A DNA stretch of 64,000 nucleotides. Source: Neospora caninum Liverpool (taxonomy: Eukaryota; Apicomplexa; Conoidasida; Eucoccidiorida; Sarcocystidae). Position numbers and translations under genes: made by a program. The stretch's first letter is position 1; each line of letters starts with the position of its first letter. Positions 48,201-60,677 of the stretch are shown here, in pieces. The notes beneath the pieces were generated by a model. That model worked only from the letters and a program-made list of their open reading frames with translations. It searched no databases and had not been told where the DNA came from. Location of the stretch: assembly GCF_000208865.1 (NCBI RefSeq), contig NC_018394.1:4095797-4159796 (forward strand), read 5' to 3'.

Positions 48201-51076
48201 GTTTCCACCCTCGACTGGGTTGCCCTTTGCGCTCCGCGCCTCTGCCACAAGGGCGGATGCAGGCCTCCTGTCAAGGCCGACAAAAGCGCCTGCGACATGG
48301 CCCCTCACACGCGAGGGCCCATTCCGAATGTACACGCGAGTGCAGTTTCACGCCGGGATGCTTCCGCCAGGTTGACTCGTTGAGGCTGTCTCGTTTGCTC
48401 TGTTTCCCGATATATCCAAACCACGAATCTTCCCTAGAGAAGTCACCGTTCTCTGTAAAATGAGGACGTACCCTCTCTTTCTGTGTGCAGGGTGCTAAAT
48501 ACGGAATCTCGGGGCGTTTTAGGGTGTGCAGGAAATAGGCGATCCGTACAACGGGAGAGGACCCGCCTCTGTCCCGCACGGGGGCCAGGTTGATTCGCTG
48601 AGGCTGCAGGCCGTGCCTTTTCCGCCTCTTTGCTTTTCCGCGTATGCTGTCAGGGTTGCGAAACTCGGAGACTTCGGCTTGGCGTGCTGCGCGCACACCG
48701 CAGATCCCAGCCGAACGGAGGAAGTGGTGACGCTACTCTATCGGGCTCCGGAGCTCCTGCTGGGCCGCACAAATTACGATGGAGCCGTTGACGTCTGGTC
48801 CATGGCGATTGTCATCAGTAAGTCGGTGGTTTTCAGGTTGCCCTCCTGCATGTCACAGCTTTGCCGCGGTCTGCCGGATCGTGAACTAAAAGGAACGAAA
48901 GGGGATTCAGCTGGAGGCCGTGAAGAAATGCGTGCTCGAGGCCTTTTCTCGACCGGGAGGATCTGTGCTCTCCTTTTCTGTGCTCTCCTGCGGAGGGTCG
49001 TGCAAATGGAGAAGCGGGACGGCACAGCTGGGTCTTCCGTGATGTGCAGAAAGTCTGTTCAAAGCTTGTAGCGAGGGAGGTCGCTGCTTTGGAAGAACCA
49101 CAGATCAAAATACTGTTGGAATGGACAAAGAACGAGGCGGTGCCTGTCAGCTGGTTACCTTGCCCCCTGTGCGTGGTGACACAAAACCCGTGGTCGGCAA
49201 TGTCACGCAGCTGGGAAGGCGCTGTGGTCTCGCGCGAGAATCTCCCGCCCAGCGGTCCTATCCTTGCTTCTGCCATCAACGGGCGGTCCACGGCCCGCCC
49301 TAACCTTTTGCGTTTCCGTTTCGTTCGTCTCCACACAGTCGAAATCATGGTTGGCCACCCGCCGTTTAAGGCCCGAAATGAGGTCGAAATGCTCGCGAGA
49401 ATTGCTCACTGCGTAGGCAGTTCAACTGCCCAGGAGCTGCGCGAAATTGCTCCAAATCCTACTGCTCTTGAGGTACGTCTTGGAGGAAGTTTCGAGCGGA
49501 GGCCCCACCAGAAGAGGGAATTAGGCAAAAAGTCGCCTCGGGCGACCTTCACAAAAAACCTTCAGTTGGGCTGAGTGTCGCTTCCGCCATGTGGCAGGAG
49601 CGGGATTGCGCAGCAAGGCTGCCGTTGCTCTCTGTTGGGGTCACCTCGCAGCTGACAGGGAAGAAGGGAGGGTAAAGGAAACCCCTGGGCTTTTCCGTTT
49701 CCTTTTTCTGTCCGCAGTTTTTGGTTCGGGGTGTCTTGCTGCATGCAGGCGGTTCTTCCTCTCATTTTGAAGGATGCTGCAGAACCAAAGTTGAAGAATT
49801 TGCTAACCGACCGGTTTGGCCGGCAGCTCCTCAGTGATCAAGGACTCGATTTTCTCACGAGGTCAGTCGTATATTTCCAAGTTCAGAAGGATAAAGAGTA
49901 AATCCGGGTTCAAGTCACAGAGGTGGAGGAATAGAGACGGCCCGCTAGGCGTCTCGAGGTGCGTTCATCTGGTGTCACTCAAGCGACGACAGCAGAAACG
50001 TGCACGCTTGCGGGGCGCGTCAACTTCAGCGCAGTCTCCCTTTCTTTGCGCGGCCGAGGTGACAACCGGGGAAACGCGGAGAAACACAGAGCGCTCGTTT
50101 CCCCTTTCCGCCACGGTTGGGAGGAGTGAAGACCCCCGCCACAGTGGACCGAGTGACCGGATGCTCTTTGCGTACGCTTTGCAGGCTCATGGAAGTCGAC
50201 GCTGCAAAGCGGTTGACAGCGGCCGCCGCGTTGCAGCATCCGTGGCTACGGCCTGTCTTGGATCGGTTCCCGAACAAGGACGTGTATATCCAGCCGCAAT
50301 CGAAGTGGCAGCTGCCGACGTCTTTCTTGGCAGTGGATCCCCTGAGTCACAACTTTTTCTTTTCGCGGCAACAGCCAGAGCTGAGGGTGGACGTGGCGAA
50401 AGAGCTGCCAGCCCCCCCCGCAGTCTCCACGAGTTTATCCATGTCAAGCAAGTCGCAGAACCAGGCAGACTTGAAGGTCAGCGATCTCTGCTCGAACGCC
50501 TGCTCGACGCTGTCCACGAACGATCTGGAGAACAAGAGAGCGTGGAACGCGCTGCGCCTGTTGATGCCGTGGGAAGAGGCACCACTTCCCAGAAGTCTCT
50601 TTGACATGCACCGAGGCCCGCACAGTGAGTCTCTTCTTCAAAAGGCCGAGCGCCGCGAGTTTCCGCAGCTCGGCAGATGGATCAACGGTTGTCTCTTTCT
50701 TGCTCTGAGAACAAAATGTGAACCTCTGCGTCAGACAGAGACGTCCGCCAGGGGCCGCCGGCGCACAAGTGTGTCTGCGGGAGAGTGCACACGCATCGAA
50801 CGAGTGAGACGATGCCTCTGCGTGCTGGGGCGGTGCGAGCGCGCACGAGGTCTTCAGCGGCGAGGGCAAAGACGAAAGAAGCGTGGAACATGCGGCAGTG
50901 CATCGCACAGCGACAAAAGGTAGCCCTTGCAGTGCAGAAAATGCGATGTGTCACTGTTCTGTCGACCGCTCTCTGCAGTGCTGACTGAAATCACTCCGCG
51001 GATGGTCACGTCGATCTATAACCGCTGCGGCCTCGGAAAGATGCGCGCGACACCTTGTCAGTGGGAGGCCGCGTAA
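45282..51076 (+). CDS. CDK-like protein kinase (CMGC group)
   Basis: Serine/threonine kinase built from exons 45282-45786, 46273-47513, 48038-48147, 48654-48817, 49339-49472, 49749-49861, 50185-50624 and 50979-51076 (934 aa). All phases agree. The first 275 residues are Ser/Gly/Pro-rich. The kinase domain starts [18 protein letters not shown] (glycine loop about 285-292), then FAIKRVRLP (Lys353), an alpha-C helix [15 protein letters not shown] in the PSTAIRE position, hinge [15 protein letters not shown], catalytic loop [10 protein letters not shown] (Asp599), KLGDFGLA (Asp625), [20 protein letters not shown] and [18 protein letters not shown]. All catalytic residues are present, so it should be active. 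Two inserts stand out: about 50 residues between the glycine loop and Lys353, and about 110 residues between the alpha-C region and the hinge. A C-terminal tail of about 150 residues follows the last kinase helix (LQHPWL). The cyclin partner and subfamily are not identifiable. The start codon is the first ATG with a good context in an open frame that extends upstream. Confidence 0.9.
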
Positions 51077-52746
51077 AACCGGAAGACTGCAGCGACCAGC
51101 GTTTCTGCGGAGACGCGTGCATTCGGGTGTGCGGTCTGAGAAGTCTGACTGGTCGAGACTGTGCACGTGCCACGCCGCGTGGAGTGTCTTCGCGGCGACT
51201 GGTGGTGGCGACACCGTCTTGCGCTCTCTCAGCTGGGCGGAAACGGCGAGTCTCGCCACGACGAGCGGCGTTTTGAATTTGGAGCCGATTCGAGTGGACT
51301 AGTTGACAACTTGAATATGCCTCAGGGTACCGTCGTCTTGTGCTTGACTAATCAGCGGCCTCCCAGTATAAAAGAAATAGGTAGATAGGTAAGTGATTTT
51401 CGTCTAATCATGTATAAACGTGGTCTCCAAGGGCAGGAACCGAACTAGAGAATGACAGCTCCAACTGCCGCAGGCATATCAGTTGTGGAATAGTTCGGCT
51501 GAACTCAGTTTCCCTGCGATCAGAAGGTACAGGCCTCCGGCGCCTCGTAACGGCTGCTTGTGTGCAAGCCTCTTTTCCTTAATGGAAGCAAAACTTTTCA
51601 GCCGTCGTGACACCTGGCGCCACAACGAGATCGCAGGAGTGTACCGTCGAGCGCGTGATTGGATGGCAGGAAGGCGTATCCAGTTTTGATCGCAAAATGT
51701 ACTATACAGAAGAGCTCGCAGACTCAGCGGCCTATCTCCGCTAAAACAATGCGTCAGCTTTGAAAGAACAGAACTGTGTGCCTTATGTCGTTGACAACAA
51801 CACGGACAGCTCACCTCCCACCGTTGGGGCACCAAGAACACCGGCCAACCGACTCTTGGAAAGAAGGCGCACCTGTCTTCTTTCACCGTCGCCTGTAGAA
51901 TGTACGGTGAAAAGATATGCAGGTGGGGTACGTCACCTTTCCGTATGGTGTGCACTCTTTCTCGTCGTTCTGCGCGGGACAGCATTTTTGTCAGAGGTAT
52001 GTGCTGGCCTGTTCGGTTTATCACTACTGTGCGGCGCTCCCGTGATGACAGCGCGTGCAGTACCAGCGCGCCCGCAGAGATTTATCGCGGCTTCCAAATA
52101 TGTTGTGCTCGTCGTGCCCGCCCTGCCTCCAATAGTGGACTCGGGCAATTGGGTGCATGCTCTTATGACGGAACATCCGGATAGCGCTCGCTCTAAAATA
52201 CGGGACTGAAGAGTGGGTGGTAGTGACTGCATGCGCCGCTCTACCGAACCACCATTAGTTGCCTACAAAACGACAGACTGGTTAACTCAACAGGGCCTTT
52301 AACAGCTGACTATTCATTTGTGAGCTTAAAAACCCCTAGGCAACAGCGTGGCTGTCACGTGGGGCAAAGTCCGCACACAAGAGCGCCACTGAAGTGATTC
52401 CTTGGTTGAGGAACCCCAGCCCTAGGGCTGAGTGAGAGTTATTCGTTGAGTGTTATACAGTCCGTTGCGGTGGGCAAGCTTAGCTGTTTCACGTCAGGCA
52501 GTAAACAGCTACGGCGGTTTCATGCAGTGATTATGTCTTTCCTCTTTCGGGCACGTGCGTATGCCGTTTCAAGAGGCTCAGGTCGCCGCAAAGAATGCGT
52601 ATTCGGGAAAGGGCCATGCTCACGCCGGGACTGTACCTGCTGTGCCTGGTGTCTACCATGCGCCGACCTGCAAATCGGACCAATCTCTGTCGTCTATCAG
52701 GGCTGTCCTGCGGGTGAACGTCATACAAGCACAGTGCATCCAAACG

Positions 52747-52796
<50 letters not shown>

Positions 52797-54264
52797 CCGC
52801 TCCGTGTTAGCGAGCCATGGGGTTGGACGCTGTTTTGGGTTCAGCGTTTAGCCTCTCCCTTTTATTCGCGCCTTCACGTGGTAGCTTGTAGAGTGACCGC
52901 TTGGCTTGGCCACGAAATTCTCTAGTTGCAAGGAAAACGAGTAAGCCGACGACTAGAGCCACAGATACAGAAACGTTCTGTAACGCCTAGCCATCAGTGC
53001 GTAGCCACGAACACGGCAGCTCCTCAAAACCAATGGCGGGCTCACTCTTCCTAAACCGTGCTGGAACAGTGCCGAATCGAAGGAGTTGGACAATTATTCC
53101 CGTTGAATCTGAAAAGGAAAGAGACTGTGTATTTCCGTCAACCAGCGACCGGCGGAAGTGACGACAACGGTTTGGAACAGCCCGGCAGAAAAACGGCGCC
53201 TCATAGTAAGGCCCTCTTTTTTAGAAAGCAGATACAAGCAAAAGGGAAACGGAAATTCAGTCCGGTAGCACTCGACAGAGTCGAGTTTTCCAGGTGAATT
53301 GGTGGTGAGAGGCTTCTCTGTCAAAGTCGAAGGGATACACCTCCCAGACAGCTTCTGCATGCTTGCTGACGTGGTCCTGCTACAGAAAATCAAACACCTC
53401 TGAGGGGGAAAATGCTGAGGAAGTATACACGTCTGTTCTGACTCTACCAAGTGCTCACAAAATGGCAACACACAAAGGAAATTGGCAATTCCTTTTAATA
53501 CCTGGGCACCGGCCCTTTTGTCGGCTTCTTGGTATGCATTTTTCACAGAGCAAGCTCCCGCCAACCGCCTGGATTCCTTATGAGCCAGGGAAGGCGCTTC
53601 ACAGCTGGTCCGTCGTTTCGGAAGGCGTGATACTTATAATTCAGATAAAACGATAACGACGCGGTTGCGTGAAGCATTAACGGCATGAAACTTTTTAGCT
53701 CTCTGCTCCGTTTATCACACAGCGCATCTGTTCCGAGGGCCGTTTGGCTCTTATCGATGGTGACGTGCGCACACGGGAGGCGCGCTGGCTGCATGGAACC
53801 ACCAGAGAGCCCCAAAGCCTTGCCTCCTCGTCATGTCACAAAACACGAAAGAGACACACACCCACGCTGGCTTTTTAGCGGAGGCAACTTTTGTCGGGTG
53901 TAACTGTGATATCTTTGTCTTGTACGTGTTTCTGTAGCCGACGAAACGCCGGTTTGCGCGCCAGCGGAGGGCGCTTCCGGCCTTTCACGCTGCATGTGGC
54001 CGATTCCAGCTAGCAAGGCGCTAGCCGTCCGTCGTTCTTCATTTTCAACCTTTTTCTTCTCGTTTGGTGCGTTACTGAAGGCTGCTGATCAATGCTTTTC
54101 CCGTTACCCGGGACGTGAGGGATTTCCACGAAGCAGGGAAATCGCAGTGGCGGGCACGCACGTGGACCGAAACGCGTACGAGTTGACTTGGCCGGGCATT
54201 TTCACCATGTACAGAGACGCCGTTTATGTTTAGGCGAATGTGTGGCATCGCGTAGTCAAACAAT
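51077..54264. other. 3.2-kb intergenic region with a (TA)23 tract, no gene recognised
   Basis: This region lies between the kinase stop and the NAP start on the same strand. It should hold the kinase 3' UTR and the NAP promoter and 5' UTR. Frames up to 181 codons (for example 51479-52024 minus and 53094-53564 minus) have no recognisable motifs or splice-linked partners. Confidence 0.5.
52750..52795. repeat. (TA)23 microsatellite
   Basis: Forty-six nucleotides of uninterrupted TA, the longest pure dinucleotide run in the window. It lies between the kinase and NAP genes. Confidence 0.95.
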
Positions 54265-57200
54265 ATGGCACCACGAGAGAAAAAAAGCGAGCGAAGCAAA
54301 CAACCGCGAAGGAAGGGATCGGGGGAAGTCGTAGCTGACGGTGGCAAGCTCCTTCACGCGAACGCGGTTGACGTTGATGTGTTTGGATCTCCCGGCGAGA
54401 GTCCGCAGAGGAGCCCGTCAGACACGACAAAGGACAAGGGAGGGGAAGAGCGTGCAGCCAGTTGGGTAGAGACGGATGCATTCGGAGATGCAGAAGCCGT
54501 GGCGAAGCCAAGACGCATTGGCGTTACGCTAGCCAAGACAGAAGGAGCAAACGATGAAGGGAACAAGGAGGAGGGTGCTATGAAGGAAAAGGAGGAGGAG
54601 CACAAGAAGGAGGATGATGCTACAAAGGAAAAGGAGGAGGAGGAGCAAAAGAAGGATGTGGATACGAAGGCAAACGACAAGCAGGGGGATGTGGATACGA
54701 AGGCAAACGACAAGAAGGGGGATGATGCTATAAAGGAAAAGGAGGAGGAGCAAAAGAAGGATGTGGATATGAAGGCACACGATGAAGGGAACAAGAAGGG
54801 GGATGTGGATATGAAGGCAAAGGAGGAGGAGCACAAGAAGGAGGATGATGCTACAAAGGAAAAGGAGGAGGAGGAGCAAAAGAAGGATGTGGATATGAAG
54901 GCAAAGGAGGAGGAGCACAAGAAGGAGGATGATGCTACAAAGGAAAAGGAGGAGGAGGAGCAAAAGAAGGATGTGGATACGAAGGCAAACGACAAGCAGG
55001 GGGATGTGGATACGAAGGCAAACGACAAGAAGGGGGATGATGCTATAAAGGAAAAGGAGGAGGAGCAAAAGAAGGATGTGGAAATGAAGGCACACGATGA
55101 AGGGAACAAGAAGGGGGATGTGGATATGAAGGCAAAGGAGGAGGAGCACAAGAAGGAGGATGATGCTACAAAGGAAAAGGAGGAGGAGGAGCAAAAGAAG
55201 GATGTGGATATGAAGGCAAACGATGAAGGGAACAAGAAGGGGGATGTGGATATGAAGGCAAAGGAGGAGGAGCACAAGAAGGGGGATGTGGATATGACAC
55301 GAAAGGAGGTAAGGGAGAAGACCCTCGGTGAGAGGACGGAGACGAGTTTAACGCGTGAAACAGATGGGCCAGCGAAGGATGTTGAGACAGCTGCATCAGA
55401 GGCAGAGCGGGCAGAAGGAGAAGCCGCGAGACAGATACAAGCAGCTGAAGTCGCTTCAGAGGAAGCGCGTGAGGCCGAGCAGGCACTGGCGAAATCCATT
55501 TCGCGAGCACAGGAATTGCAAAGTGAATTGCGCGCTGCGCCGGAGGACAAGAGCAAAGAAGAGGTGTCGGAGCGTGTGAAAGAAGCAAGGGACGCCCTGA
55601 AGGCAGCAAAAAATGAGGCGGAACAGAAGGCGGTTGGCGATGTGAAGGCGATCGAAGCTGCGGAGAGCGCTGCAGCTACAGCAGCCAAGGCAGAACTGGA
55701 AGACGAACTCGCGAAATCAAATGGAGCTTCTCCAGCCGACGAGGCACCCACATTCCAGATTCGAGTGAGTCCTGCATCTTCTCCGGAGGGTGCCGGCGAA
55801 AAGGCACCAGTATCAGAAGCCCTCTTGAAAGCCATGGCCGCAGTGGGTTTAGACGCCTCACAGACTCGAGACTATCTGAAGGCTGTGGAAGAAGAAGCCG
55901 CGAGTGCTGCTGCGGAAGGCAAAGACTCGAGGTATGAAGGACTAGCATCCTCGCACAAGGTCGTGGCGCGCCTAGAAGGGAATCAAGAGCAAGTAAGGCT
56001 CATGGAGAGCCGTTTTCAAGAAGAGGTGGCTGTGCTGCGAGAGAAGTTTGACAGGCTGATGGAACCGATTTTTGAAGAGCGTGCTGCTATTCTGAGTGCG
56101 TGCCCAGAAGAAGAGACACCGGGAAGTGCCGGTGATTCTTCTCGGAATGACAGTCTGCCTGTGGGCACTCGGGCCCTTCCAGGATTTTGGCTGCGAGCAT
56201 TCGAAAACAACCGCCTTCTGTCGTCCATGTTAGGCGGCAGCGACAAACCACTCCTTCTGTACCTGCGAAACATCAGGCGAGTGCTAAACAAAGACAAGGA
56301 GGACGGCTTTTCCTTAGTTTTCGAGTTCGGGGAGAATCCATTCTTCACGCCGTGTACTCTTACAAAGACCTTCAAAATGAAGCAAGACGAGGATGGCTAC
56401 ATTGTTTCCAAAACCGTCGGGACTCCCATCATGTGGAATGAAAACATGGTAAGAAAAGAGACACAAGAGCGCGGGATACATGCTGTACTGGTGGCATGTG
56501 GCTGCAGCCGCAGTAGCAATGTTATGTGTCGAGAAGCTACTCAACCTGCCTCGCGACTGGCCAAGACATGTGTATGAATATCTCGTTGGACACATTTCGG
56601 AAGCTACCATGACATTAAAGTATAAACAAACGTCTCCCATGCGGTGGCGCTAGCATCGTGCAGAAGGCTTTCTGATTAGTTAGCAAGAAGTAAGAAGTCC
56701 GTGCGGGGTACCCGAGGACACGTCAAGGGAGCGAATGCTATACGCTTGCGGCTTGGCGATCTGCACAGGCCTCTCTGTGCAACTGGTCATGTGCTGCTTT
56801 GTGACAGGATGTGACAAAAAGCGTGGTCGTCCGCAAGCAACGCAATGTGCGGACCAAAGGTGTGAGGACTATTCACGAGGAAAAGCAAGAAAAGAGTTTT
56901 TTCTTGTTCTTTAATGACAGTGTGGTTCCAGAAGATGACGAATTGGATGCAATGAGCGAGGCGGTAAGGAACACAGGGGCGGTACCCGCAAGAGTCTCTT
57001 TTTTGCGTACGATACTTGTCTAAGGATGACGTGGGTAGAAGAGGTCGCCGCATGAGATGATTTTTTCTGGGAACACGTACCTGAACGGAGTGCGGCAGAA
57101 CGACGACGTTATAGTGAGGTTTGTATTTCTACTGAACGATTTGCTCATCTTTCTGCGAACAGAAGCCAGAAAGAAGGTCCATAGGGAAGGAGTGAAATTA

Positions 57201-58006
57201 GCAATTCGCAGAGATTAGTTACGCTTGCATGGGCCCGCAACTGGCTGCAAACAGATGTGGCACTATTCAGAATGGGTTACAACAAACGCAAAAAGTATCG
57301 ATGACTGTTCCGGCACAGGAGAAACAAATTAGACGGTTTTTTCCTGATTCACGTACTTACGTAACGTCCTCCAGTTGGCTGTAAATGCGTTGTGCTGGTC
57401 TGCGCGCTTTGTCCAACACGACATTTTCTTCGGGGGTTGGGTGTCAGGGTGCCAACTATTTAAAGGTTATTTCGGTGTATTTGCAATTGTAGGTGTAAAA
57501 AAAGGGGCCAATCGCGTGTCACGTTTATTTGTACGAGTCGCTCGGAGTACGCGCATTTGCAGAGACTGGGACCATATAAGGTGTACATCCGTGTCACGAT
57601 AGCTAAACGGTTAGTTTGCAGTCCATCTGTATATCCTGCGGTCACTGAATAAGGATTTCTTTAGCTGGTACGTGAAGGCTGTGGTACTTATGCTGTTGAC
57701 CGCGCTAGACAACGCTGGCTGGTTGAACTTGCGCTCCTGCCATCTGGCATGGTTCTTATTTTACAGGAGCAAAGCGCGATTCTCGACAAACTAAAGCTGG
57801 AGTACGACGCAGGAGTGACATTGAGAGACCTCATAATACCGTATGCCATGGACTGGTACTTAGGAACAGCTGTTGACACTCTGGGCTACGACGACGACGA
57901 ACCTGAAACCGTGCAGAACACGGAAGTTGACAACGACTCTGGTCGACGAAAAGAAGATGTACGGCAAGAAGAAGACGGTGGTATTGCGTCGTGGTTTGGT
58001 TTCTAA
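54265..58006 (+). CDS. nucleosome assembly protein (NAP/SET family histone chaperone) with Lys/Glu-repeat extension
   Basis: Exons 54265-56448, 56808-56963 and 57767-58006 join in phase 0 (859 aa). The last 290 residues are a NAP domain: a dimerisation helix (VRLMESRFQEEVAVLREKFD, about 573-592), LPGFWLRAFENN, GFSLVFEFGENPFF, LTKTFKMKQDEDGY, DVTKSVVVRKQRN, ESFFxFF-like KSFFLFFND, DELDAMSEA, and LIIPYAMDWYLG at the C-terminus. NAP proteins bind H2A-H2B or H3-H4 and assist nucleosome assembly and histone import. The first 570 residues are not usual for the family. They hold a Lys/Glu/Asp repeat (about 105-350) with KKDVDMKA and KEEEHKKEDDATKEKEEEE units, then an Ala/Glu-rich predicted coiled coil (about 370-480). 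The acidic C-terminal tail is short. The ATG context (CAATATGG) is good and is the first in frame. SET/TAF-I-like versus NAP1-like cannot be settled by eye. Confidence 0.93.
54601..55300 (+). repeat. in-frame 315-bp higher-order tandem repeat in NAP exon 1
   Basis: The HKKEDDATKEKEEEEQKKD block recurs with starts at 54601, 54832, 54916 and 55147, and a shortened copy begins at 55276. The 54601 to 54916 and 54832 to 55147 spacings are both 315 nt (105 codons), showing two copies of a composite unit that is nearly identical at nucleotide level. One visible change is GATATG versus GAAATG near 55080. Confidence 0.9.
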
Positions 58007-60677
58007 TCAAGCGCATCAGCTAACGGGTTTTTTTACTTTTGAGGGAAACTGGCTTTCACCAGATAAGCGAGCATGGTGCCTTGCTCACGGTTCTGTATGA
58101 CGGCTCATGCCTTGGAAAAGATATGGTATCTCCGTTTACAGTTGTATGGTTCAGTGAGCCAGAAAAGCGTCGTTTGTTGCGACGGGAGAGGACTGTCATT
58201 GAAATGCAACTAGTAGCAGCGGAACGTAAAGAAGCGTGCTCCGCGGGTTTCGCGCTACTGTATTTTGGTAGGCGCATCCCTGAAAAGCGTTTATCCATTT
58301 TAGTGGAGTCATATGTGGCTCATGCCCCGGACGGGCGTTGGCGTGTGTCACTATAGTCTCTAGTCGTGACGAATCACGGGTTCTGACGAAGCCTGGAAAG
58401 ACAATTGCGGCACTGGCTTCTTGGAGATTCTGCCACCAGCTAACATTCACTTAGCAATCTGTCATTTCAGAGGCAGCCGCCGGCACTGCCGGTTATTGGT
58501 AAAGTGCAAGTCAGCGGGACCAAATTGTGCGACGAACGGCTTCCATTTCAACGCATGTTTCGAGTCCGTTAATGTGAACGATGGCATCACTAACAGCGGT
58601 CGCCACGGCACTATGGATTCCGAATGGACCAAATCCTTAGGTGCCACACTACTTTCGCGTTTTTTCACGACTTAAGTTCGGGACTGGAGCATGGATTTAA
58701 ATTATGCTGCTGGAAGTCCGCACTAAAGGTAGCCAGACGCCTACGGACACTGTAAAATATGGACGTGCTCAGAGGTGCCAACAACGGGTATTTGGAACGA
58801 GAATGGGACTAACTCGGTCCCCTGCATTCTGATCCTCTCTAGCCTCCTATGTTTCAGCTAGTGCTTCCACTCGAGAGCCCTCTATGCAGTGTCACATGTT
58901 TGGACTGAGAGCAAGATTTCAGGCGCCGCGTTACAAGCGCTCCTTCCGAACGCGACTGGGATGTCAAGGAGATAGGAATGAGATCATCTTTCTCGTATCT
59001 CTTGTTTTGCAGGTTTTTTCCTCTCTCCGCAATGTGAATCGAGCTGCATGTGTCTCCTACAGAACCATTCAGAACGGCCACCGTAATCAGTGATTTGAAT
59101 GCTGTCGGTCGAAAGTCAATAGGACGGGAACCTTTCTTTTTATTTGGTACAGTACATAATCTTAGATGTATCTCCCTTGGTGCCTCTGACACTCTATCAG
59201 CTCCTTCCTGAGTTAAAAACAGCTGAGGAGACTGCTTGATTCGATAGTGCAATGCTTGGTTGACCATTTCATCTCTGCGGAATGAAGGTGTGATGGGGGC
59301 GGTAAAAAATCACTGCTCTGTGCCATCGTCTATAGTCAAGTGGCTGCATCAGTCGCTGTCCGCGTTCGCTGAACGTTAACGTTTTTCTAGAGGTGTCATT
59401 ATGGGAAAGGATGCCCCAACAGGTCGGTACCAACCGCTTGGTTCAGGCACTTTATTTTGCCAGTGTACGGAGTTCAAGGTCACTGAAGGGTACGGTATAC
59501 TGCACCCAGAGACACACAGCAGTATTCCGTAAGAATCTCATTTCTCCACCAAGGCATATAGATTTTACCGGAAGAAAATGAGTTTCATCTCTGCGAAGCG
59601 TTGAAATGTTGGCCCTACAAGGCTCGCCTCTGAAAGACATGAACTGCAAACTTGTTGCTGAGTCTCCTCCAAGAATCGTCCCCCATGTTCACGCCCATAC
59701 TGTGTTGCTCCGCAACAGCCACTGCAGAGAATGAAATGTTAATGCTTGTAGCGTCCTTAAGCACAGGAGTGTGCATCGGTTTGTCAACAGGCCTTTGTGC
59801 GCAGCCAAAAGCACGCCACGAAAAAGAAATATCCAGTGTTTTCCATGTTGAAAGGGTCAGTGCTGAAGCATTCATACGAAAATCACGCGCTTTCCTATTG
59901 CTTGAGCATGCCAGCTGGCTTCTTCCATATTGCATGCAGCAGACCCCCCTGCGACGCATGAACTACGCCCCGTTTGCATGCTTTTGAGCGAAGAGACAGA
60001 GGGATTCAGTAAACCTGCAGAGGCCAGAGTAGAGCGAGTGATTCGGCTGGCAATTGCATTGCACGGCATTCAGAGCAACTTCTAGTTCGGCTTTTTACGC
60101 TGCACACTCCCGTCACACCAATTCCTTCACTCGTGTGTACGATGTGAAATCATCAGTCGCCTTCGAGACGGAGTGCTGCCGCTTGGACTTCATTCAAATG
60201 TTCGGTGTTGTATGTATAATTGGCTGGGGTTTCTGTGTACGGCAGCCTACAGGCAGTGTCAGGTCAGTTTTACTCGTGAGGTAGGGACGGTATCATTCAA
60301 ACGGAGAAATCGGAAAGCTGAGGGCTCTGCATGTCATCAGGCTACAGGCGGAAATTGGAAGTCCTCGAGGTACTGTGACCGGCCTGCATGACACGGTAAA
60401 ATTCTGGCAGTTAATGTCCGGATCGAGAGGACTCTGAACAAGAGCGCCTTCTTCCAACCGTCGGTCAGAACTGCCCGCGGGGCCCTCGGGAGCATTGATC
60501 CGGTTTCTCCCTTCCGCGGGGTGTGCGCTTGAGAGGCACGAAGAGAGCAGCCTCGGTTGTTGATGTTTCAAATACGTTGCATAATCGCAATCAGAACGAC
60601 TAGTTGCATGTGAAAGCTTCTTCTCCTGGTCTGCCGATCCTCTTGACCCGGAACTCTGAATCACCATCACAACCAAC
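58007..60677. other. 2.7-kb intergenic region, no gene recognised
   Basis: This region lies between the NAP stop and the SRP14 start, both on the plus strand. Only short overlapping frames without recognisable content are seen. It presumably contains the NAP 3' UTR and the SRP14 promoter. Confidence 0.5.

Noticed and set aside
49900..49925. GGTTCAAGTC-like tRNA B-box match
   Set aside because: No acceptor stem or A-box partner is found, and it lies in an intron of the kinase gene.
51479..52024. 181-codon minus-strand frame in the kinase-NAP spacer
   Set aside because: The composition is not gene-like, there are no motifs, and no splice-linked exons were found. It is left as intergenic.
54354..55835. 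A 493-codon minus-strand open frame, plus a 248-codon Leu/Ile/His frame, antisense to NAP exon 1
   Set aside because: Both are by-products of the GAG/AAG-rich repeat read on the other strand. The composition is purely repeat-derived, and the plus strand encodes a clear NAP protein with consistent splicing.
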